DNA from: Allobosea sp. OK403
GTDB taxonomy: Bacteria > Pseudomonadota > Alphaproteobacteria > Rhizobiales > Beijerinckiaceae
Direction of reading: 5' to 3'
Length of the DNA: 64,000 nt
Assembly: GCF_900113835.1 (NCBI RefSeq)
Contig: NZ_FOQV01000006.1
Span: 226,782-290,781 of the forward strand
Below the pieces are notes generated by a model, which saw only the letters and a program-made list of their open reading frames with translations, made no database searches and was not told the origin of the DNA. This document shows positions 16,235 through 23,026 of the stretch, piece by piece. Position 1 is the stretch's first letter; each line of letters begins with the position of its first letter. The translations under genes were made by a program, and so were the position numbers.

Positions 16235-16294
16235 TGGGACCAGCCTGATTCCGGCTGACCCTAGTCGCGTTCGGGTTAACGCTTGGTTAGGCTT

Positions 16295-16867
16295 TCAGAG
16301 TCTGCCGCCGGGAAGGACCATCAATTTTGGCGGCCCCGCGCGCATCGGCGGCTCTGAGGCGCGCTGGGATGGAACGGGCGGCCAGAGCATGCGCAGCGAG
16401 ATCATGCGCATCGCGGCCAATGTGTCGAGGCCGAGCCAGGCGGGCGTGACCGCCGGCGACAGCGCGCCCAGCACGCGCGCATGGGTCCGGCCGCGATAGC
16501 GCAGGGGCAGCAGCAAAAGTTCGAGATAGACCGGTGCGCCGGTCTTCGTCTCACCCGAGAGTCCGGCGACGGCGCCAGCCGTCTCGTCCATCACGGTCTG
16601 GACGAGACGGCGCATCTCGCCTTGCGATTCGACATCGGGCCACAGCGCGGTGAAGGCGCGGCCGCGCAGTTCGTTGCCGATGAGGGCGCAGAGCCGCGTC
16701 CCCGCCAGCCGGAAAACCGGGCCGATCGGTTCGTTTTCCAGCACGAAGGTATCGGCCAGCGCATGTCGCAGCGCGCCGGGTTCGATCTCGCCACGTTCGG
16801 GGGCGGCGCGGTCGCCGCGCAACGCGTCCCAATATTCGTGGACCAGTCGGGTGCTCGTATTCTTCAT
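16295..16867 (-). CDS. PAS domain-containing protein (PAS_5 family)
   Basis: About 190 residues, matching the alphaproteobacterial PAS_5 family (short single-PAS proteins): HEYWDALRGDRAAPERGEIEP at the start, then GPVFRLAGTRLCALIGNELRG and a strand-rich segment LELLLLPLRYRGR. Such proteins lack an output domain. The ATG at 16867 begins just before the conserved region; the frame extends further upstream without similarity. It neighbours the two-PilZ protein, which may hint at a signalling role, but no ligand is known. Confidence 0.8.
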   Translation of the reverse strand: MKNTSTRLVHEYWDALRGDRAAPERGEIEPGALRHALADTFVLENEPIGPVFRLAGTRLCALIGNELRGRAFTALWPDVESQGEMRRLVQTVMDETAGAVAGLSGETKTGAPVYLELLLLPLRYRGRTHARVLGALSPAVTPAWLGLDTLAAMRMISLRMLWPPVPSQRASEPPMRAGPPKLMVLPGGRL

Positions 16868-17053
16868 TGCGCGTCCAATGCTGCCTGTCGTCCCCCTCCG
16901 GCACGGCTTGCGTGCCGCGATGGGCCACAAGCGTCAGGAGGAAGGACAATCGGGTCCTCACGGGAATCGAGGACGCAGTCGGCATGCCGTCTTGCCATGC
17001 CGGGGGCGGGGCGGCCTGCGCAGGGGTCGGTTAAGGTTAATGAAAGCTTAGGA

Positions 17054-17081
17054 TTGTGGATAACTCGTTAGAATGTATCAT
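17054..17081 (+). promoter_or_regulatory. Candidate sigma-70-type promoter for a small RNA
   Basis: TTGTGG (17054-17059) and TATCAT (17076-17081) are separated by 16 bases in an AT-rich patch that contrasts with the surrounding GC-rich DNA. Transcription would begin near 17088, upstream of a chain of hairpins ending in a terminator at 17192. Confidence 0.45.
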
Positions 17082-17087
17082 AAATTT

Positions 17088-17192
17088 TAACGGCTCCGCG
17101 GGGGCGGAGGGGAAGTGACCCCGGCGCAGGCTTTAACGGCCTGCACCGGTCGCAGCCTGGAGGAGGGAGAGCCGCGAGGCTCTCCCTTTTTT
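17088..17192 (+). ncRNA. Candidate small RNA, about 105 nt
   Basis: No open reading frame explains the strong terminator at 17165-17192. Between the candidate promoter and that terminator lie hairpins CTCCGC/GCGGAG (17094-17109), GGGG/CCCC (17109-17122; exclusive with the first and third at its ends) and CCGG-C-GCAGGC/GCCTGC-A-CCGG (17121-17149). The single-stranded link before the terminator is GGAGGAGG-rich. The layout is that of a free-standing bacterial sRNA in the 396-bp gap between the PAS gene and the rhomboid gene. It could instead be an attenuated leader of the rhomboid gene, which starts 72 bases later. Confidence 0.5.
17165..17192 (+). terminator. Rho-independent terminator
   Basis: GGGAGAGCC (17165-17173), GCGA loop, GGCTCTCCC (17178-17186), then six T (17187-17192). 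This is the cleanest intrinsic terminator in the window, and no protein gene lies upstream of it on the plus strand within 3 kb. Confidence 0.9.
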
Positions 17193-17263
17193 ATGTCTCC
17201 GGGCGTTCGCGTTTACGTGCGCAGGCTTGCGTCGGCCTGCGCCATCGGCAAGGGTTGGCCTGC

Positions 17264-18085
17264 ATGTCGGACACATCCTCCGGTCCTGGCGCCCCTCCCG
17301 GGCGCGAGCCGATCCTGAACCTTCCCGCCGTCATTATCTGGCTGGTGGCGCTGCTGGCGCTGATCCAGGCCGGGCGCGGCTTGCTGTCCGACTATAACGA
17401 CTACTTGGTGATGTCCTGGTTCGCCTTCGTGCCGGCGCGATTGACCATCTGGTTCGCGCCCGACCGGCTGGAGGAGGTCCTGAGCGCGTTGGCGCTGTCG
17501 CTGCAGGGGCAGGATCTCGCCGACCGGCTCGGCCTCGCCCGGCTGCTTCTGGCCGATGGCGGCCCAAAGCTCTGGACGCTGCTCAGCTACGGCCTGTTGC
17601 ACGGCTCCTGGGTGCATCTGATCTCGAACGTCGTCTGGCTCGCAGCTTTCGGCAGCCCGGTCGCGCGCCGACTCGGTACAGGACGCTTCCTCAATCTGAT
17701 GGGCCTGTCGACCATCGGCGGCGCGCTGCTGCACTGGTGGTCGCGCGATCTCGACGTGCTGCCGCTGGTGGGCGCCTCGGCTGGAGTCGCCGGCGCCACC
17801 GCGGCGGCCGCGCGCTTCGTCTTCGCCCCTGGCCTGCGCTTTGGGGCGCTCGGAGATGACGCGGTCGTCAAGGCAATCCCCGCCGAGCGCATCGGCCAGA
17901 TCTGGCGCAATTCGCGGGCGCTCCTGTTCATCGGAATCTGGTTCGTCACCAACATCCTGTTCGGTTCCGGGCTCGTGCCGATCTTCGGCGAGGAGACCAG
18001 CATCGCCTGGGAGGCCCATATCGGCGGCTTCCTCGTCGGCCTGCTGCTGTTTCCGCTTCTGGACAAAGGCGCGGTCAAAACCTAA
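17264..18085 (+). CDS. rhomboid-family intramembrane serine protease
   Basis: A 273-residue polytopic membrane protein. The catalytic serine is in the GASAGVAGA motif and the partner histidine in EAHIGGFLVGLLLFPLL near the C-terminus; HGSWVHLISNVVWLAAFG matches the rhomboid HxxxN segment (TM2). The first ~15 residues are proline/glycine-rich and cytoplasmic. A TTG three codons upstream is possible, but ATG 17264 is preferred. The protein should cleave single-pass membrane substrates in the inner membrane; these are unknown. It may share control with the structured RNA just upstream. Confidence 0.9.
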   Translation: MSDTSSGPGAPPGREPILNLPAVIIWLVALLALIQAGRGLLSDYNDYLVMSWFAFVPARLTIWFAPDRLEEVLSALALSLQGQDLADRLGLARLLLADGGPKLWTLLSYGLLHGSWVHLISNVVWLAAFGSPVARRLGTGRFLNLMGLSTIGGALLHWWSRDLDVLPLVGASAGVAGATAAAARFVFAPGLRFGALGDDAVVKAIPAERIGQIWRNSRALLFIGIWFVTNILFGSGLVPIFGEETSIAWEAHIGGFLVGLLLFPLLDKGAVKT

Positions 18086-18106
18086 CGCGGCTAGGGCTTT
18101 GGTTCT

Positions 18107-18217
18107 GCATCGGCTTGTTCCGAAAACCGGTTCCCACTTTTCGGGCCGATGCTCTCATCTAAAAAGTCAGAGCAGGATCGATAGCGAAAAACCGGTTTCC
18201 ACTTTTCGCATCCTGCT
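18107..18217. repeat. Two tandem palindromic repeats of the GAAAACCGG family
   Basis: First unit: GCATCGGC (18107-18114) pairs with GCCGATGC (18145-18152) around CCGAAAACCGG..CACTTTTCGG. Second unit: AGCAGGAT (18171-18178) pairs with ATCCTGCT (18210-18217) around CGAAAAACCGG..CCACTTTTCG. The shared core with different outer arms recurs near 34270, 38668, 43515 and 51530. A degraded REP-like half (TCATTGCGAAGGACTT) follows near 18268. This fills most of the 299-bp gap between the rhomboid and CBS genes. Confidence 0.8.
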
Positions 18218-18384
18218 CGATGGCCAAAGGAGCCTTGCCTGCGCCCCGGTCTTCCCTCACACTTACGTCATTGCGAAGGACTTGGAACTGCCTCCTTGGC
18301 GAGTCGATCCGTCAGCGGCCGGACTCCAGTCCCGCTGAACGCGTGCCGGTCAACGGCGCCACCTGAAAAAGGAGGATCGTTTCT

Positions 18385-18816
18385 ATGAACGTCGCTCAAC
18401 TTCTCGGTGACAAGGGCCATGATGTGATCTCGGTGCAACCGCACCGCACATTGGCCGAAGCCGTGCGTACCCTCAGCGAAAAGCGCATCGGCGCGGTGGT
18501 GGTGACGGGCGCGGACGGCGCACTCGTCGGCATCCTGTCGGAGCGTGACATCATCCGCGCGCTCGGCGCGAACGGTGCGGCGGCACTGGAGATGCCGGTC
18601 TCGCGGGCGATGACCGCCAAGGTCGTGACCTGCCGGCCGCAGACCAGCATGGACGAACTGATGGAGATGATGACGTCGGGCCGGTTCCGGCATGTCCCGA
18701 TCGTCGAGAACGGCAAGATCGCCGGCATCGTCTCGATCGGCGACGTCGTGAAGCACCGCGTCGCCGAGATCGAGGCGGAGAGCCGCGCGATGCGCGATTA
18801 TATTGCGATGGCCTGA
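18385..18816 (+). CDS. CBS domain-containing protein
   Basis: A 143-residue protein made of a pair of CBS motifs forming one Bateman module (residues about 8-60 and 75-125), with typical GILSERDIIRAL and GIVSIGDVVKHR segments. Such stand-alone modules bind adenine nucleotides and regulate partner proteins; none is apparent here. GGAGG lies about nine bases upstream of the ATG. A palindromic repeat pair sits between it and the rhomboid gene. Confidence 0.9.
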   Translation: MNVAQLLGDKGHDVISVQPHRTLAEAVRTLSEKRIGAVVVTGADGALVGILSERDIIRALGANGAAALEMPVSRAMTAKVVTCRPQTSMDELMEMMTSGRFRHVPIVENGKIAGIVSIGDVVKHRVAEIEAESRAMRDYIAMA

Positions 18817-18835
18817 AGCTAGGGGCGCAACCAGC

Positions 18836-19804
18836 TTAGTCGACGCTGGCCGTGCGGCTGCCGACCATGGCCTCGATCTCGTCCAGGACGCGCTGGGTGG
18901 CCTGGCGGCCGAGTTCGAAGGCCTCGTCGGCGCGGTGGAAATCGAATAGGCCGATGCGGCCGAGCTTTGGGCCGATCATCACATCGGGCGGGTCGCCGGC
19001 GAGACGCGAGCGCGAGATCCGGTCCTGCGTGATGTTGAAGGCGTCGATCATGACGCCGGCGAGCCCAGGCCGATCGCTGCTGGGGCGGCCGACCATGCCG
19101 CGCACACGCTTGGCCGCACCGGTGATGCCGCCGAACCAGCGCGATGTCGGCGGCGTATCGAGTTCGGGCTCGGGATCGGGTTCGGCCGCGTGGCTCTGGA
19201 TGGTGGTGCCGCGTCCGGTGAGATCGCTGTTGAGATTGACGCAGATGACGACGTCGGCGCCCATCGCGCGCGCGGCCGTAACCGGCACCGGGTTGACCAG
19301 CGCGCCGTCCATCAGCCAGCGCCCGCTGAGCTTCACGGGGTCGAAGACGCCGGGCAGGGCATAGGAGGCACGCAGCGCCTCGACCAGCGGGCCATGCGTC
19401 AGCCAGATCTCGTGGCCAGAGCCGAGTTCGGTGGCAATCGCCACGAAACGCACCGGCAGCGCCTCGATGCGGGTGTCGGTGAGGTCGCGCTCCAGGAGCC
19501 GCTTGAGCCGCCCGCCGGCGATGAGCCCGGCCCCGCCGATATGAAAATCCATCAGCCCGACGACACGACGCTTGGTCAGGCTGATCGCGAAGTCCGACAG
19601 CTCCGTGAGCTTGCCGGCGGCGAAGCAGCCGCCAACGACGGCGCCGATCGAGGTTCCCGCGATCACGTCGGGGCGATAGCCGGCCTCCGTCAGCGCCTGA
19701 ATCACGCCGATATGGGCCCAGCCGCGCGCCGCTCCGCCACCGAGCGCAAGCCCGATCCGAGGCCTGCCGCGTCGTGGCGGCGCCGCGATGGTCATGTCGT
19801 TCAT
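18836..19804 (-). CDS. patatin-like phospholipase family protein (RssA type)
   Basis: A 322-residue patatin-like acyl hydrolase: oxyanion motif LGGGAARGWAHIGVI (about residues 20-34), nucleophile in GTSIG (S52) and catalytic Asp in DGALVNPVP (D166). No signal peptide is seen. Start 19804 follows GGAGGTGGAG; the frame continues upstream with ATGs at 19861 and 19966, but the conserved region begins only a few residues after 19804. The last ~90 residues carry an acidic linker and a helical tail. Likely a cytoplasmic or membrane-associated lipid acyl hydrolase of unknown substrate. Confidence 0.88.
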   Translation of the reverse strand: MNDMTIAAPPRRGRPRIGLALGGGAARGWAHIGVIQALTEAGYRPDVIAGTSIGAVVGGCFAAGKLTELSDFAISLTKRRVVGLMDFHIGGAGLIAGGRLKRLLERDLTDTRIEALPVRFVAIATELGSGHEIWLTHGPLVEALRASYALPGVFDPVKLSGRWLMDGALVNPVPVTAARAMGADVVICVNLNSDLTGRGTTIQSHAAEPDPEPELDTPPTSRWFGGITGAAKRVRGMVGRPSSDRPGLAGVMIDAFNITQDRISRSRLAGDPPDVMIGPKLGRIGLFDFHRADEAFELGRQATQRVLDEIEAMVGSRTASVD

Positions 19805-20034
19805 CGTGGCTCCACCTCCGCCTAGCCCAAAGGCATGCTTGGCGATGTCATCCCACAACATGGACCCGATCCCCCGCGGGAGGAACAGAGTCGCAGGCGA
19901 GGATGAGGGAATCATGAATAGGGCCGGCTGACCCTTGCGGATATCTGCGGCTTTTGTCGAAAACATGAAGGCTTGGTGAAAGGATCACCACCGCCGCGGC
20001 TCATCCTGCTCTCACTCCTGGATGAGAGACGGTT

Positions 20035-20454
20035 TCAGGCGAATGCAAGCGGCCGGAAGCCGGTGCCCCGCTGTACGTCGCGGCCCAGTGGCTGGCGCCG
20101 GTAGAAGCAGGAATGCCGCCCGGTATGGCAGCAGCCGCCATCGCCGGCGACGTTGACCTTGAGCCAGACCGCGTCCTGGTCGCAATCGACCCGCATTTCG
20201 ACGATCGTCTGAATCTGCCCTGAAGTCGCGCCCTTATGCCAGAGCTCCTTGCGCGAGCGCGACCAATACCAAGCCTCGCCGGTTTCGATGCTGCGCTGCA
20301 AGGCCTCGGCGTTCATATGCGCGACCATCAGCAATTCGCCCGTCACCGCGTCGGTCGTGACGCAGGTGACGAGGCCGTTCGCGTCGAAGCGGGGGCTGAG
20401 CGCGTCGCCCTCCTCGAGGGCTTGTTTGTCCGTGGCGACCGGGAAGAGGCTCAT
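20035..20454 (-). CDS. hisI: phosphoribosyl-AMP cyclohydrolase HisI
   Basis: Opens the adenine ring of PR-AMP in histidine synthesis. The 139-residue protein is of the stand-alone (non-fused) type common in alphaproteobacteria. The magnesium-binding DCDQD (residues 90-94) and the zinc cysteines (C91 and GGCCHTGRHSC, residues about 107-116) are present. It is downstream of folE on the same strand, with a hairpin in between; the pairing hisI-folE may be a shared transcript. No other his genes lie in the window. Confidence 0.95.
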   Translation of the reverse strand: MSLFPVATDKQALEEGDALSPRFDANGLVTCVTTDAVTGELLMVAHMNAEALQRSIETGEAWYWSRSRKELWHKGATSGQIQTIVEMRVDCDQDAVWLKVNVAGDGGCCHTGRHSCFYRRQPLGRDVQRGTGFRPLAFA

Positions 20455-20472
20455 GGGGGCTCCGGAAGGGCA

Positions 20473-20499
20473 AAGGGCGCGTCGACTTGACGCGCCCTT
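20473..20499 (-). terminator. Hairpin between folE and hisI (weak terminator or attenuator)
   Basis: AAGGGCGCGTC (20473-20483) and GACGCGCCCTT (20489-20499) form a perfect 11-bp stem with a 5-nt loop. On the minus strand only three T follow, so termination would be weak; it lies between the folE stop and the hisI start and could reduce read-through. Confidence 0.5.
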
Positions 20500-20542
20500 G
20501 TAGGGATGCAGGCAAGCGCTGCCAATCTGCCTTCTGCCCGGC

Positions 20543-21184
20543 CTATAGACCAGGCGACTTGACCATGGTGAAGAAGCGGACCTGTTCGGCGGGATCCTTG
20601 AAGACGCCGGTATATTGCGTCGTCATGGTCGAGGAGCCCTGCTTCTGCACGCCGCGCATCGACATGCACATATGCTCGGCCTCGATCAGCACGGCGACGC
20701 CGCGGGGCTTCAGCACCTTGTCGATGACCTGAGCGATCTGCGCTGTCATCGTCTCCTGCGTCTGCAGGCGGCGCGCATAGACGTCGACGATGCGGGCGAG
20801 CTTGGACAGGCCGACCACGCCCTTGGACGGGTAGTAGCCGATATGCGCCTTGCCGACGAAGGGCACCATGTGGTGCTCGCAATGCGAATAAAACGGGATG
20901 TCGCGCACCAGGACCATGTCCTTGTAGCCCTCGACCTCCTCAAAGACGCGTTCGAGAACCTCGTGCGCGTCCTCGTGATAGCCCTTGTAGAATTCCCGAT
21001 AGGCCTTGGTGACGCGGCGCGGCGTGTCCGTGAGGCCTTCGCGCGAGGGATCGTCACCGGCCCAGAGGATCAGCGTGCGCACCGCTTCCTCGGCCTGTTC
21101 CTGCGTCGGCTTCTTGATCAGAAACTTGTCTGCAGAGGGGCTGAGCACCCGCTCGACGGACAAGGACTTAACCACAGGGTTCAT
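20543..21184 (-). CDS. folE: GTP cyclohydrolase I FolE
   Basis: Converts GTP to dihydroneopterin triphosphate, the first step of tetrahydrofolate synthesis. The 213-residue protein shows the zinc-binding SHCEHHMVPFVGKAHIGY segment, the second zinc cysteine in EHMCMSMRG, and RLQTQETMTAQIA. GGGAGGCACCAC precedes the ATG at 21184; the frame extends upstream without conserved sequence. It is divergent from the Fe-S scaffold-like gene at 21366, with a perfect palindrome at 21308-21329 between them. Confidence 0.95.
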   Translation of the reverse strand: MNPVVKSLSVERVLSPSADKFLIKKPTQEQAEEAVRTLILWAGDDPSREGLTDTPRRVTKAYREFYKGYHEDAHEVLERVFEEVEGYKDMVLVRDIPFYSHCEHHMVPFVGKAHIGYYPSKGVVGLSKLARIVDVYARRLQTQETMTAQIAQVIDKVLKPRGVAVLIEAEHMCMSMRGVQKQGSSTMTTQYTGVFKDPAEQVRFFTMVKSPGL

Positions 21185-21307
21185 GTGGTGCCTCCCGTTT
21201 ACGATGACATGTCCCGCGGCTGGGCCGGCCAAAGACCGGAGCACGGGGCTGCGACAAGTTCCACTCCTGTGGCAGGATGCGCTTGCACGCTCTCCCGCCC
21301 GCTGATG

Positions 21308-21329
21308 ATCCACCCTATATTGGGTGGAT
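21308..21329. promoter_or_regulatory. Perfect palindrome between folE and the IscU-like gene
   Basis: ATCCACCC (21308-21315) and GGGTGGAT (21322-21329) flank TATATT. The 8-bp perfect arms with an AT-rich six-base centre in a divergent intergenic region look like an operator. No known regulator motif is matched. Confidence 0.45.
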
Positions 21330-21365
21330 GCACCGGTCACTCCAGACCCCGGTGGAGACCGAGAT

Positions 21366-21812
21366 ATGCTGAGCGACGTCTATAACAAGCGGATCCTCGA
21401 ACTTGCAGGCAATATTCCGCTGCTGGAAAGGCTGCCGGCTCCCGATGCCACCGCCAGGGCGCATTCCAAGCTATGCGGCTCGACGGTGACAGTCGATGTC
21501 AGCATGGAGGGCGATGTCGTCACTGCCTTCGGGCATGAGGTGAAGGCCTGCGCGCTCGGACAGGCCTCGTCCTCGATCATGGCGCGTCATGTCGTGGGTT
21601 CCACGGCCGACGAACTGCGCCGCGTTCGCGAGCAGGCGCGGGCCATCCTGAAGGAGAATGCCGAGCCGCCGAGCGGGAAATGGAGCGATCTGTCCGTGCT
21701 CGTGCCGGTGCGTGACTACAAGGCGCGCCATGCCTCGACCATGCTGACCTTCGACGCGGTGGTGGACGCGATCGGCCAGATCGAAGCGCGGCGGCAGCAG
21801 GCGGCCGAATAG
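21366..21812 (+). CDS. iron-sulfur cluster assembly scaffold-like protein (NifU/IscU N-terminal type)
   Basis: A 148-residue relative of IscU/NifU-N. Two of three cluster-ligand cysteines are visible: C37 (KLCGSTV, where Asp often follows in IscU) and C62 (KACALGQASSS). The third, expected in the H-C motif of IscU, is replaced: the sequence reads RHASTML (A123). Family members of this type are common in rhizobia and may be scaffolds with reduced ligand sets or regulators. The ATG at 21366 starts next to the conserved region; the frame is open 42 bases further. Divergent from folE. Confidence 0.82.
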   Translation: MLSDVYNKRILELAGNIPLLERLPAPDATARAHSKLCGSTVTVDVSMEGDVVTAFGHEVKACALGQASSSIMARHVVGSTADELRRVREQARAILKENAEPPSGKWSDLSVLVPVRDYKARHASTMLTFDAVVDAIGQIEARRQQAAE

Positions 21813-21825
21813 GCTTTCATTTCCG

Positions 21826-21877
21826 ACGCGTTGTCTTCAAGCGAACCGGTGCGCACTTTGCTTGAAGGCGCTTCAGC
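21826..21877. repeat. Diverged copy of the GCGAACCGGT palindromic repeat
   Basis: ACGCGTTGTCTTCAAGCGAA followed by CCGGTGCGCACTTTGCTTGAAGGCGCTT matches the second half-unit seen at 38560, 42288, 51572 and 54680. CTTCAAGC and GCTTGAAG form the stem. It overlaps the stop codon of the PAP2 gene (21873-21875). Confidence 0.7.
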
Positions 21878-22604
21878 TCAGGCCAAACGCCTTCCTGATT
21901 TCGGGGCGCGTCTCGTCGAAGCGGGTGCGGAAGGCACGCTCCGCCAGGAGCGCCTTGGCGATAGCGCGCCCGGCCTTGTCGCCGGCGGTGAGATCGGAGG
22001 GATAATGGAAGCCGCAGACGAGCCGGCTCTCGTCATAGCTCTTGACCCGCTCCTCGAATTTTGCGGCGAGCTCGGGCACGGCCTCGGACAGCAATTCGGC
22101 ATAGAGCGCGGCGGTGGCGGCATGGCCGGACGGGAAGGAGGTGCCTTCGGGACGGCCGCCGGGGCAGGGCTTGATCCTGACCTTGTTCCAGACCGTGAAG
22201 GGCCTTTGCCGGCTGGTCAGGCGGCGGACGCTGAGCAGCACGATGCTGGCCTCGACCTGCGCCTCCTTGAACAGGAGCCGCATCTCGCGATGCGTAGCGT
22301 CGACATAGCTCTGGTCGATGCCGTCGAGGAAGCGGTTGAGGGTCTGGTACTGATCGGCGATCGCGGCCTTCTCGCGCTCGGGCGTCCGGGTCGAGGAGAT
22401 TTGCAATACGCGGTCGAACTCGGCCTTGTTTTCGGGCGAATTCTGGGCCGGCGGCAGGCCGATGATCTTGGCGACGTCGATCTTTCCCGGATCGAGCCAG
22501 ATCAGATAGGCACGCTGTTGGGCGGTGGCGGGCATGGCGAAGCCGAGCCCCAGGGACAGGCCGAGGCCGGCGATGGCGTAACGAAAGCGCTGAGCGTGAT
22601 TCAT
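21873..22604 (-). CDS. exported PAP2-type acid phosphatase (class A-like)
   Basis: A 243-residue periplasmic phosphatase. The N-terminal 30 residues are a signal peptide (hydrophobic core GLGLSLGLGF, cleavage near ATAQQ). The PAP2 signature is split as usual: KVRIKPCPGGRPEG, then FPSGHAATAALYAE, then SRLVCGFHYPSDLTAGDKAG, which carries the nucleophilic His. This matches class A non-specific acid phosphatases (PhoN-like). The ATG at 22604 is chosen because it yields the signal peptide. It is divergent from yidD. Confidence 0.9.
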   Translation of the reverse strand: MNHAQRFRYAIAGLGLSLGLGFAMPATAQQRAYLIWLDPGKIDVAKIIGLPPAQNSPENKAEFDRVLQISSTRTPEREKAAIADQYQTLNRFLDGIDQSYVDATHREMRLLFKEAQVEASIVLLSVRRLTSRQRPFTVWNKVRIKPCPGGRPEGTSFPSGHAATAALYAELLSEAVPELAAKFEERVKSYDESRLVCGFHYPSDLTAGDKAGRAIAKALLAERAFRTRFDETRPEIRKAFGLS

Positions 22605-22615
22605 GTGTCGTCGTT

Positions 22616-23026
22616 TTGAGAAAAGCGGACCAAGTGACGGACTACCGGAAACAGCCGACGGAGCCAAATTCGCACGAGCCTGCTGAACAAAGGCTTTCAG
22701 CCGGCCGGTCGTCAGCCGCCCGGATAGTCGCGCGCCTGCCGCGCCGCGCCGCGCATGGGCTGATCCGGGGTTACCAGCTCAGCCTGTCGCTGCTGGTCGG
22801 GCGGCATTGCCGACACTGGCCAAGCTGCTCGGCTTATACCGACGAGGCGATCCAGCGCCACGGGCTGTGGCGCGGCGGCTGGGTCGGCTTTGCCCGGATC
22901 TGCCGCTGCAATCCTTACGGTACCAGCGGCATCGATCTCGTCTGCGAGGAATTGCCGCCGGACGCGACCTGGTACCGGCCCTGGCGCTATGGCCGCTGGC
23001 GCGGCGTCAACGATCCGGGGCCTTGA
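22616..23026 (+). CDS. yidD: membrane protein insertion efficiency factor YidD
   Basis: Contains the complete YidD core: IRGYQLSLSLLVGRHCRHWP, then SCSAYTDEAIQRHGLWRG, then RICRCNPYG, with the conserved cysteines. YidD assists YidC-dependent insertion at the inner membrane. The N-terminal ~45 residues before the core are variable; no ATG is in frame, so TTG 22616 or GTG 22634 is the likely start. It is not next to rnpA-yidC as in many genomes. Its 3' end overlaps the convergent patatin gene by 20 bp. Confidence 0.88.
   Translation: MRKADQVTDYRKQPTEPNSHEPAEQRLSAGRSSAARIVARLPRRAAHGLIRGYQLSLSLLVGRHCRHWPSCSAYTDEAIQRHGLWRGGWVGFARICRCNPYGTSGIDLVCEELPPDATWYRPWRYGRWRGVNDPGP

Noticed and set aside
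17088..17192. 4.5S SRP RNA or 6S RNA
   Set aside because: The conserved SRP loop motif and the 6S central bubble pattern are not present; the RNA is kept as an unassigned candidate.
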